Shown one piece after another: positions 38,501-46,854 of a stretch of 64,000 nucleotides of DNA; positions within the stretch are counted from its first letter, which is position 1, and each line of letters begins with the position of its first letter. The stretch is from assembly GCF_035083965.1 (NCBI RefSeq), contig NC_089738.1:17927734-17991733 (forward strand), read 5' to 3'. The translations under genes were made by a program, and so were the position numbers. The DNA comes from Branchiostoma lanceolatum (lineage: Eukaryota > Chordata > Leptocardii > Amphioxiformes > Branchiostomatidae). The notes below the pieces were generated by a model. The model did no database searches. It was not told where the DNA came from and saw only the letters and a list, made by a program, of their open reading frames with translations.

Positions 38501-39213
38501 TGTAGCAATCTTGCGTCTGGATCACTTGGTTTGGGGTTTGATTCTTCGCTTACTTTTCTGAGGTCGTTTGGTGTCATGTAACCACCTGCTGCTGCACCGT
38601 ATGCCTGCAAAGCTACATTTGTAATGTGTTACACCAAAGGGCAGTTACATGTAAACCGGCTATACAGATACAGATGGTTGGGCTCCACCTTCCAATATCA
38701 TGCCCTAGACACAGTGGATTAATAGTCCACTGTTGCTACAGAATCAAAAAGTCTATGGGTCAAACTTTGCCTCATTATTACCTCATGTGGGAGTGCTGTC
38801 CAACACCTAATGTATGTCATGAGATGTATACAACTTGAAAAAGACAGTAGTAGTCCACTGAACACCCTGCAGCTGCAATCAGTCTTTCCTCAAATATCTC
38901 CACTTTATCTGGTTCATCACAAGCTTCCTTAGCTCCCGTAGTTTTCTTTCTGACCACAATGGTCTGACCACAATAATAAATTTATCCAGTAGTAGACTTT
39001 GAATTGTATGTGAATATTGTTTACCTACATGTCTAACCTTCATCAACGTGACAGTGTTGATTATTGTATCTGTCCATTTCTCAGATGAACGTGCAGACGT
39101 CGTTCCAGCAGCTGCACGACATCGTAGTGGAGAACTATCCTGAGGACGATCAGCAGATCATCTCCTGCCCCTCCCCCGACCAGGTCCACCTCCTAATGGC
39201 AGTGCCTTCTTAG
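23504..39213 (+). CDS. COG3: COG3, conserved oligomeric Golgi complex subunit 3
   Basis: Twenty-three in-phase exons: 23504-23680, 24728-24871, 25083-25144, 25854-26019, 26444-26518, 26821-26913, 27512-27643, 28077-28151, 28396-28439, 29055-29181, 29859-29950, 30770-30875, 31224-31257, 31485-31645, 32102-32282, 32876-33006, 33418-33507, 34072-34192, 34652-34734, 35205-35339, 37864-37942, 38305-38432, 39085-39213; 854 aa (human 828). COG3 belongs to lobe A of the COG tether, which captures retrograde vesicles at the Golgi and keeps glycosylation enzymes in place. Diagnostic stretches include [92 protein letters not shown] and [11 protein letters not shown]. The N-terminal half is predicted helical/coiled coil as in other COG subunits. 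Exon 14 may start 126 nt earlier (see 31359-31484). Confidence 0.97.
23692..24010 (+). repeat. Two-copy tandem repeat in COG3 intron 1
   Basis: About 145 bp starting GTAGGCAACTC and holding CTGTTCGACTGA, TATCTGAT and GACCAGATTT are present at 23,692 and 23,867 (period about 175 bp). It begins 12 bp after the exon 1 donor. Confidence 0.75.
25426..25831 (+). pseudogene. Three tandem decoy copies of COG3 exon 4
   Basis: Units of 135-137 bp begin at 25,426, 25,561 and about 25,697; the true exon lies in the fourth unit (acceptor at 25,852). Every copy keeps the intron end (CCTTCCTGTGTT), the acceptor AAG|G and an open frame [14 protein letters not shown]...LQELQKHS, and every one ends in a stop right after (HSN or HSD, then TAA) instead of continuing into YIFVSTKTN. 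None has its own donor. Splicing into copy 1, 2 or 3 would truncate COG3 at about 160 residues and could act as a poison exon. Confidence 0.9.
26165..26280 (+). repeat. Fragment of the composite CA-tailed repeat
   Basis: CTATCTACCACTCAAAAATCA, GCATGTCCAGAAC and TTCTGCTGCAGTACC match the block at 10,470-10,560 and 63,300-63,380. It lies in COG3 intron 4. Confidence 0.7.
26914..27175 (+). repeat. Three extra copies of a COG3 exon 6 end with donor, 85 bp unit
   Basis: GTGTGGCCTACATCAACAGT followed by CAT|GTAAG recurs with the CAT at 26,911 (true exon end), 26,996, 27,081 and 27,166, exactly 85 bp apart. Each copy retains a strong donor. The copies are nearly identical, so the array is young or homogenised. 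Confidence 0.9.
27886..28048 (+). repeat. Two-copy 82-bp tandem repeat in COG3 intron 7
   Basis: CAGCTATTGTT, CATAAGAAACTATGAAA, CACTTAGAT or CGCTTAGAT and TGTAAATACT recur once with period 82 bp, ending about 30 bp before the exon 8 acceptor. Confidence 0.75.
29395..29470 (+). repeat. Probable SINE head relic in COG3 intron 10
   Basis: CCATGGCCTAGGGGATAGAGTGTTC resembles the A-box region of the tRNA-derived SINE at 42.8 kb (minus strand GGCCTAGTGGGTAGAGTGTTCG); the B-box is degraded. Another minus-strand (GTTT)n tail lies at 29,655-29,680. Confidence 0.5.
29957..30290 (+). repeat. Two-copy tandem repeat in COG3 intron 11
   Basis: About 165-bp units share GGCGGAAA, ATTTGAGTGACA or GTTTGAGTGACA, TTTCCTTCA, ACAGTCCTTTTCCTA and CAGGGCA. 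It starts 6 bp after the donor of exon 11. Confidence 0.75.
30986..31036 (+). repeat. Copy of COG3 exon 12 end with donor
   Basis: CATCTAGAAACCCTGTCTGA...CTCAGG|GTGAGG repeats the exon 12 end (exon end 30,875, copy end 31,031; period 156 bp) with three or four substitutions and a functional-looking donor. Confidence 0.85.
31359..31484 (+). other. COG3: In-frame duplicated extension of COG3 exon 14 (alternative acceptor)
   Basis: The exon 14 start (TTAG|CGGATGAGCT) has a copy 126 bp upstream with the same acceptor (AG at 31,357-31,358). The 126 nt between are fully open and in the correct phase, reading [20 protein letters not shown] and on to [11 protein letters not shown]. Use of the upstream acceptor would add 42 residues, giving two versions of the [11 protein letters not shown] segment. 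The upstream copy (DELGAF) is actually nearer to human EQLGAF than the downstream DELRAF, so either or both sites may be used. Confidence 0.65.
32456..32510 (+). repeat. Copy of COG3 exon 15 end with donor
   Basis: CACACCAACAGGCAGGTCAA...GAACTGCCAA|GTAGG repeats the exon 15 end (32,282) 220 bp downstream with a few substitutions. Confidence 0.8.
33670..33905 (+). repeat. SINE body fragment in COG3 intron 17
   Basis: Shares GGTACA, AGTATGG, CACTACCAGTGGACTAG, CCCTGCTG and GATTGCA with the SINEs at 42,600-42,881 (inverted) and 56,843-57,138. The tRNA-like head is degraded (GGTTATGAGTTTGATCCC). Confidence 0.65.
34252..34288. repeat. Perfect 37-bp hairpin in COG3 intron 18
   Basis: CAGTAATATTAGAGTAAC, one A, then the exact reverse complement GTTACTCTAATATTACTG. 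Eighteen-bp arms with no mismatch and a one-base centre. Confidence 0.9.
34795..35142 (+). mobile_element. tRNA-derived SINE with (CAAA)n tail
   Basis: The head has Pol III boxes (GGTGGCGTAATGGCAGGGTG and GGGTTCAAATCC), the body holds GGCACTTTGCATTACTCTCC, and the element ends in CAAACAAACAAACAAACAAA at about 35,120-35,140. Length about 350 bp, COG3 intron 19, sense orientation. Confidence 0.8.
36425..36603. mobile_element. MITE-like insertion splitting a tandem repeat
   Basis: A local repeat (CTTTCTCCTCAGA..GGAGTTTT..CATG..GATGAT...GGCCTAACAGCCTGCAGTAGT) occurs at about 36,170-36,280 intact and at 36,405-36,700 interrupted by about 170 bp holding CGGCTATAGGGAGAA and its partly inverted CTTTCTCCATAGCCG. 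A diverged relative is at 6,077-6,190. Confidence 0.6.
37055..37372. repeat. Long imperfect inverted repeat, about 145 bp arms, COG3 intron 20
   Basis: CTAAAATTCAACTGCTTCCT...GGCCTCTACACTTAGCCTG...AGTTCCAGGGC at the left pairs with GCCCTGGAACTAG...CAGGCTAAGTGGAGAGGCC...AGGAAGCAATTGAATTTTAG at the right; weaker pairing extends outward (TTCTCAAA with TTTTGAGA). A foldback transposon is the simplest reading. Confidence 0.8.
37655..37790 (-). repeat. Dispersed repeat with an open minus-strand frame
   Basis: Copies at 37,655-37,790, 38,845-38,945 and 53,290-53,360 share AGTAGTCCA, TTCTGCTGCTGCAGT and CTGCAGCTGCAATCAGTCT. In the first and third the reverse strand reads GVQT(I)TAAAEH(I/S)GLL, and the first continues to [20 protein letters not shown]. 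It may be a remnant of a retroelement protein; the family was not identified. Confidence 0.55.
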
Positions 39214-39720
39214 GGATAGTCTTATAGATCAGGGAACGGTTCTTTAAAGGGGAGCTGAATTCAAAATCGAAAGCCTATTATACTATGTTAAATTTACCCC
39301 AAAATGTACCCCAAAGTCAAGTTCTCACTTGTTTTACATAAATTCGTCATAGTTCAGAGATCTCCCACTTTTAGGGATAGTCTTATAGATCAGGGAACGG
39401 TTCTTTAAAGGGGAGCTGAACTCAAAAAGCAATTTACTATGTTAAATGTGCCCCAAAGTCAAGTTCTCAATTGTTTTGCAATCTGGTGACAGATGTTGCG
39501 GAAAAGGCTGATGATTCTTTGAATTTGAATCAAATGATTCTTTGAATTTTAGCACACTGAAGTAGCCGTTTGGCACCCCATTCTCTATTGGCTACAGGAT
39601 TAGGCAGCAGGGACAAGGTTAAAGGATCCAGAGAGCTTAACTTGAAATTGAAAAGCATAAGATACTATGTTAGATGTACCCCAAAGTCAAGTTCTCACTT
39701 ATTTTGCATAAGTTTGTCGT
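39209..39720 (+). repeat. Tandem repeat in the COG3 3' UTR
   Basis: CTTAGGGATAGTCTTATAGA...GGGGAGCTGAA(T/C)TC...TACCCCAAA begins at the stop codon and recurs 163 bp on at about 39,372; a third diverged unit (ACTATGTTAGATGTACCCCAAA, TCAAGTTCTCACTTATTTTGC) ends near 39,720. The TAG stop lies inside the first unit. Confidence 0.8.
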
Positions 39721-40840
39721 AAAACAATTGGACTTACCAAAAGTTTTGACTGTCCAACTCAGTCTTTGCCAATTTTGTTCAGCGCATCCATGGCTGGCCC
39801 AAAAAACGCCCTCAATTTTCTATTGTAAACCTATTGTACAACATATGTTAACAGGTCCTTACTGACAAAAAAAATTAGTTTTGTTGGTTTGGGGGCAATC
39901 ATGATGTATTTAGATATACTGTATAATCTTCTTTGCACCCAACAGTACACTGATGAAAATTCTTGCTTTTGATGCAAGGCATCATGTGTTCGTGAAATTA
40001 CTAGGTGGTTTTGGATTAAGAAATCGTTCTAGTCATAACATAGTTATTATGAATTCATATTGATACACTTAAGGTTATTCCATGTTGAAATTTTTCAAGG
40101 GGTGGTCAGAATTGTTCTTTAGAATGAATTATAATAAGTGATGTAAAAATTAGAGATTTAGGAGGTGAATAGGGAGTGGATTATTCCGCGGTGTGAAGTT
40201 TTTCTTCACTCGGGAGTTCACATATATGTAAACTTGTAAATGATGTACATTCAACTGTTGTAAATATCCTCTTTATTATCTGAATCTAGATTTCTGTAAG
40301 GTGTACAAAGAATATCCTTGATATAGATAGACACTTTTTTGCGTAAGGTTTAAACTCACTTCACCAGAGCACTACGAATGATGATTATAACTGCAAGCAT
40401 TCCTGAGTAGAAGATCTTGTCAGTCACCCAGGCAATGTTTATTGTTAAAAATCAGGTCATATATGGTAAAGTCTATTTGACAATCTAGCGTCATTAAATG
40501 CTGCTTTCTTCTAAATCCATTGTAGTGGCATAATGCTATGAACTACTTGATATAAGGTTGCTGCTTGAGATACGTTGTATTTGTGTTTCTTTTGATCCAT
40601 GCACTTTTTAAATGTAAACACCTCGGATAAGGGTGCAGGCTCATTGCTGAGATTAAAGATTGGAAAGGAAATATTCACGTTGGGTGTGAGGCACATGTAT
40701 GTCCACTGTTATAGACTGGTATGTAGCGGTACTAGAGGTAGACTTTACTAGGGTTTCAAGCATTGGCACTTTTTTTCTTATTCCTTTGACCATCAGCTAA
40801 GGCTTATATTGCACATCGATATTGCACATTAAGACTGGTA

Positions 40841-40971
40841 ATGCTTCGGGCCTATTTCCAACCCGGGGCCCGGCTGTATATATTGTGTACTTTCTTGATA
40901 TGCATTTTAATATTTTATTGTTTTCACAAACAGCCCGGCCAGGCCCCGGATTGGAAATGGGACAGAAGCAA
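40841..40971. mobile_element. Short MITE with ATGCTTCGG...CCGGGGCCCGG ends
   Basis: The left end ATGCTTCGGGCCTATTTCCA...CCCGGGGCCCGG is matched by inverted CCCGGCC...CCCCGGATTGGAAATGGGA at the right. The core is AT-rich and lacks an ORF. Family members: 54,262-54,465 (complete) and about 58,700-58,802 (right half). Confidence 0.8.
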
Positions 40972-41066
40972 AAGATGGATTCACAATATTGCACTTTATA
41001 TTACACTTGGTTACAATAATCAAAACAATCATATATACATGTACATACACAATTCCACATAACTTC

Positions 41067-41072
41067 AATAAA
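41067..41072 (+). terminator. Candidate polyadenylation signal of COG3
   Basis: AATAAA followed by a GU-containing TGTGTTC, the first canonical hexamer I see after the stop codon. It would give a 1.9-kb 3' UTR that includes a MITE, so an earlier variant signal is possible. Confidence 0.4.
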
Positions 41073-41120
41073 TGTGTTCACAGGGTGCAATTCGTGTTTC
41101 ATTCTACAAGCCAAGTCATA

Positions 41121-41122
41121 TT

Positions 41123-41156
<34 letters not shown>

Positions 41157-41253
41157 CTACCACAAACACACACACACACACATAAAATATGAACAGACTT
41201 AAGTAGAGTTCTTGCAAACACACACACTTACACTCTCTCAAAGACACACACAC

Positions 41254-41299
<46 letters not shown>

Positions 41300-41300
41300 G
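41121..41300. repeat. CA microsatellites
   Basis: Three (CA)n runs (about 41,121-41,152, 41,164-41,183 and 41,245-41,299) lie between the COG3 3' end and the GPCR cluster, with shorter runs at 41,440-41,515 and 41,647-41,660. They belong to CA-tailed repeats like those at 46.8 and 63.5 kb. Open frames across them are artefacts. Confidence 0.9.
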
Positions 41301-41342
41301 GAAAACATGCCCCTAGCAAAGGTACTAAATAAATGCGAGATG

Positions 41343-41413
41343 GCCGGCCGGACTTCAGTCGTACTGTAGCGTTGTACTTCGTCGTTGAGCTGCCTGATCC
41401 TCCTGACCAGCTG
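41343..41413 (-). pseudogene. Fragment of a GPCR last exon
   Basis: The reverse strand reads LSQLVRRIRQLNDEV before degenerating, matching the C-terminal tail (LRQLVRRIRQLIDE) of the GPCR genes. It is flanked by GATGGCCGGCCGGAC, which also flanks the other last-exon copies at 48.87, 49.23 and 49.74 kb or lies near them, showing it moved as part of a segmental duplication. Confidence 0.8.
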
Positions 41414-41715
41414 ACTTAAAGCAGTGTCCGGCTTGCAAATACACACACACAGTCACACTACCACAAAAACACCGCACATACACACACACACACACACTAC
41501 CGCACACACACACAGGAAAGCATGACCTTAGCAAAGGTATTAAATAACTAAAAGATGGCCGGCCGGACTTTTTCAACCCCTTACCACCTATATCAAATAT
41601 CATAAAGATCCACCAACAGCTTCTCGAGTTATGCTGTCTACAAATACACACACACAGCAAGCCATAAACTACACACAAAACATAACCTTCCTGCCGCAGG
41701 CAATGATACGTGGCT

Positions 41716-44700
41716 TCAGTCATCCCGGTACTCGTCGATGAGCTGCCTGATCCTCCTGACCAGCTGCCGCAGCGCCTTGCGGTAGATCTCGTAGCGGAAG
41801 GCGAACACCACGGAGTCGGAGAATGTTGAGGTCTGGTTCAACATCCAGAACACCTCCGGAAAGAAGAACAATGTTATCAGCCTTTGATGAAGGTTAGACA
41901 TCCAGGTAATAAGATACGCCAAAAATAATTACTCAACAGGAAAGGGGGTCTACGCGTTCAACTTTCAGGCACCTGGGATAATGCACTGCCCACCACCCCC
42001 GGACAAACAACATTTAGTTACTGTTTTACTGTACTAGAACAACAGTTACTGTAGCTAATTGAACTATTGGCATAAACCTTGTCTTTAATTAATCTTCTTT
42101 TTAAAGACTACTTCAAGGCATCCTAAATTGTCTTTACCTCATTAACATATCTATTCAGAGTTTTGGTATAAAACCTGGTGTTCTCAGTCCTATCGTTAGT
42201 CACTGACGAAAGACAGTGGATACTGTCGACGTCTGAAACGTCTGACTGTTTCAAAATCTTATCCAGTTAATGTTGCTTGAGTAATTATTTTTGGCGTATG
42301 TTATCAGCCCTATCCAACATAACTGACCCTCATCTACTTAACGACAGCTCATTGTGTTCTCTTCTGTTACGCGGTTCCACGTCACTCTCATACTTACAAA
42401 ACTATAATATACTCGATATAGTTTATACTGACATCAACTGTACAGGCAGATTCACTTAATGATAGATACCAATTTGAATGTACTGTTTATTGTTATTTTC
42501 CTTTTATCCATCTTGTATTTATGTATGTCATTATGTCTATCTTTTATGTATTGAGTAGAAGGCTTCAAATAAGCAATCGCTTCCTGCCTAATACTCTGTT
42601 AAAGTTAAAGTACTCCCCGCACCGAAGGTGCATAAGGCGGCGCCCATCTCCGTTTCTGTAGCCCTGGGCCACACAACTTTGTGCAAGTCACCACAGCAGG
42701 GGGCTAGTCCACTGGTAGTGAAGTGTGTTTAACTTCCATACCCTTTCCCAAATGCTGAGTGCTAAGCAGAGAAAGCAGTATGTACCATTTTTTTAGTCCT
42801 TGGTATGACACGGCCGGGGTTCGAACTCACGACCTACGGCAAGGCGAACACTCTACCCACTAGGCCATTGCACCGGTCATACTAATACTCTGTAAATATA
42901 TGTAAATATATGCGAATAAAATAAAATAAACACCTCCAGCCAGACGGACGTGGCGTTGCCCATGGTGAGCGCCCCGGAGGAGAACATGCCGCCGATGATG
43001 AGGATGGGGAGCCACGTCAGGCAGTTCACGGCCAGGGTGATGAGGTGTGTGTACACGATCTTGATCTGGACCTGAGGTGACGATATGATGGTCGAAATTA
43101 GGTTGTTAACCTTGGATCTAAAGGTTCTGGGTTTGAATCCCTAGCATGCAGATCATACAACAGAAAAGGCACTTCACACCAATTTTCTCACTCGAGACAG
43201 TTTACGCACATACGCACAGGGTGATGAGGTGCGTGTACACGATTTTGATCTGGACCTGAGGTGACGATATGATGGCCGAAATTAGGTTGTTAACCTTGGA
43301 TCTAGAGGTTCTAGGTTCGAATCCCTAGCAGATCACAAAACAGAAAAGGCACCAATTTGCTCACTCGAGACAGTTCACGGCCAGGGTGATGAGGTGCGTG
43401 TACACGACTTTGATCTGGATCTACGGAGACATTGACCATGAGGTTTATTGCATACTCATGCCCATCAAAGGGATAAATGTATTAGAATATCAAGAAAATA
43501 CTACGAAAACTATGCTTAATCTATGACACGCTTCTTCTTTCTTCTGATCTACCGAGTCTTCCATTGGTGCGCACAACAGCACTTCTTCACGATTCAGCAC
43601 CAGGGACAGTAACAAATTATTCTTCCCACCTGTCACATGGCCAGTTACGCTTACTTACAATCAATCAAGCAAACAAACAAAGGAGCAGAAAAACAAACAA
43701 ACAAACACGAACCTTGAAGGCGTTGTCCTGCTCTGCCCAGGCCTGTGCTGGCACCTGATTGGCGATCTGCACGTGATGCTTGCGGGCCTCCAGCAGGACC
43801 CGGACGATGCAAACACGCACACGCCGAACAAACAAACAAACAAACAAAAAACAAACAAACAAACAAACACGAACCTTGAAGGCGTTGTCCTGCTCTGCCC
43901 AGGCCTGTGCCGGCACCTGATTGGCGATCTGCACGTGATGCTTGCGGGCCTCCATCAGGACCCGAACGATGCAGAACACGCACACGCCGAACAGGAAGAT
44001 GTCCACGAACAGGCTGATCGGGCGCTCCGGAACCCCCACGTTGCAGGGGATGGTCAGGACGGGCGGGTGGGCGATGTTCACCACTGTGGTGACGTCAGAG
44101 ACGGCGTGACGCAGCACGAAGATGGCGGGAGGAAGGAAGCTGATGACGACACTCATCACCATGGCGACGGCGATGCGGCGCGTGGTGACGGTGGCCTGGT
44201 AAGAGAACGGGTGAACGATGTAGCGGTAGCGACAGTACCACAGGCCGGCCATGAAGCTCATAGACAGGTTGACGAGGCCAGGAGAGAGGACGGCCTGGAC
44301 TTTGCACCAGCCTTCGGTGGTCAGTTCGCCCGACGCCAGTGAGGAGATGGAGGCCGGGGCGTGGACCAGGGCGAGCAGGATGTCTGCCACCGCGATCCCA
44401 GCCAGGAAGTAGTTTCCGCGCTCCTACATTAGAATCACACAGACGGTCATGAGTCTTGTCTTCTGAGGTTTCACAACACATCATGACACATTGAGTCCCC
44501 GTGCCACGACGTCGATGTCTGCATTAACATTCAGGACACCGATCGCGAGTCCCTGACACCATCCAACATATTCACCATTTGAATAGTCTTACTGAAGATG
44601 ACTGGTCTACCACAACAGGAGTGAATTCGCAGTCGCGGTGACTTTTGTCGTCGCGACTGCGAATTCACTGCGAATTTTACGTTGCTATGGAAATACGGAG

Positions 44701-46786
44701 ATGGTTGCTATAGAAACACGCCAGGCACTAGCTTCCGAGGGTCAGAAGATGAACACTCTCATGTCGCTTGTGACTGTCTCCAAGTTTGACGTCATTTGGA
44801 CAAATATCACACAAGTTAGACTGCTTTCTGGTCAATTTGGGGCATATTTGTTTGATTTACATACGCTTGCATGAATTTGCGTAAAAATCCCAAGAACCAT
44901 GATATGATGTCCCACCTGGACTGCAAGATATTACACCAAAAAGAGACGGAGAGACACCAAGCTATCATTTTATGATACTGGACGAATTACGTAGACGGCG
45001 TGCTATTTATGTTTCTCATTTTCTAGGCCACTTCCGAGAATCTCCTTCTACTACTAGTTTAGACTTATGGTACAAAACAGAACGACCGGATGACTGGTCT
45101 ACGTTAAGACAAGGGCCTTGGCAGTCACGTGACTGTCGTAGTCGGTCAAAGGCGCATGGAAGTCTGTAACGCCCCCGGTCCCGGTCTAGTGATGATTCGT
45201 TCGCAGCTAATTGATGGTTCATCGAGTTGATAGTAACTGTTGAAGTCTTTGTTTTGCAAAATCGAATGAAATTGTTGTAAGTAAAAGTTTACAATTTCTT
45301 CAAGCTTACTTATTCGGGAATTGATAAAGGAGTTGATCACAAGTGCAGTGGTCGGTCGGACACAGTCTTGCACAGACCTGTACAAGCTTAGTCCTACACA
45401 CAGTCATGCGAAGTGTACATTTCTCAGGAAGCCATGGGATACATCTAATGACTCATGCGGAAACTATCACAGGCGCAACATTTGCAGACGGATTAGAAGT
45501 ACGAGAACATGTAGTTGAGTGCTCTGACATTAACCACTGAATGTCACGACGTATTCAACCGCTGCGCGATACCTAATAAAAGTACTTGCTGTAATCCAAT
45601 TATCTTTTCGATAAGCGGGGTGGGCTCTTTTATGTGCTAGATTTTCACCTGAGTGAAATGAGGAAAGTCGTGTAAAGTATCTTTCCCGAGGGCACAACGC
45701 CAACGAGACAAATCAGGGGACCACGGATTCGAACAGCGCTCTGAAATTAATGTTCGGCGTGAGTAGGCAGTCTAATACTAGTTGGTTATTTGCTAACAAC
45801 AGACATACTTGATGCCCGGCTTCGGAAACTGTCGCACTCTTTTGTTTCCCGTCTGCGCTCTGCTCGGAGAATGTTATATTCATACATTCTGAGTCATTCC
45901 ACTACAGTACCTTCTGGAGACATTATGTTAACCTTGCTTTTAAAAGATAGTATAAGTTAGGTCATAGGTTTCTTGTATTGTTTTTTATGTAGTCTTTCTT
46001 CTTTGTATATTATATTATATGGGCCAGGTGCCTCTGGGTTCTGGGCCAAACACCCTGCTACTGCGTAACCGCGACGCCTCTAAGTGTTGGATATACTGCT
46101 ATTTCCATATCATAATCATATATTCACGACTCCATAATCACATGGAGTGATCACTGGAATGGCATCACTGGAATGGCTACATGAAAGGAACGGCCGCTGA
46201 GTGACAAAATGATTGTCTGGAACTGGACGATTTTCTTTTGCATATGCAGTGGCCAACAGCGTACCAAATTATTATGGCAAAATAAGGGAAATACCAGCCA
46301 CAGGCACGTATTTACGGTTGCGCCATATGGTAAAAAAACGTTGTACTTGCTTGAAATTGATATTGCCTTAAACTGCATATTGGAGAAAATTATTTTGGCT
46401 ATACTTGCTACACCATCTCTGAAGCCTTACCTCGCTTTTCTCGTACTATTACGTGGTGCTTTAGCATTGTCTTCACCTACTCTCTACTTGCCGATGCCCA
46501 GTTCTCGCAAAATGAATGTGAACATGCTGTTAGGGGGCCCAAACCGTGGTGTAGGTTTGTTCCTTGCATCACAAGCTATCTACTGGCAACAAATTAAGAC
46601 CATAGGATGTCCAGGTCAAAAGATTTAGAAAAAACCAATGTTTTGCTGCAGTACTCCACATACCAAAAAGCCCAAAACCGATGTTGACCTGAAGCTTCGT
46701 TTTCGAAATTTTTCACCACGTACCAAATATGATCATCATCCAAACAGATGTTCTTCAGTTATGCTGACTACAAAAATCTGGAAACA

Positions 46787-46854
<68 letters not shown>

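Noticed and set aside
41116-41723. Minus-strand ORFs rich in Cys/Val
   Set aside because: Readings of (CA)n microsatellites; only the 41343-41413 exon fragment and the true exon at 41716-41853 are genic.
43773-44342. 189-codon plus-strand ORF across the GPCR A exon 2
   Set aside because: Antisense shadow of a GC-rich exon; the minus frame has clear transmembrane helices and splice sites. The same holds for the ORF at 51123-51671.
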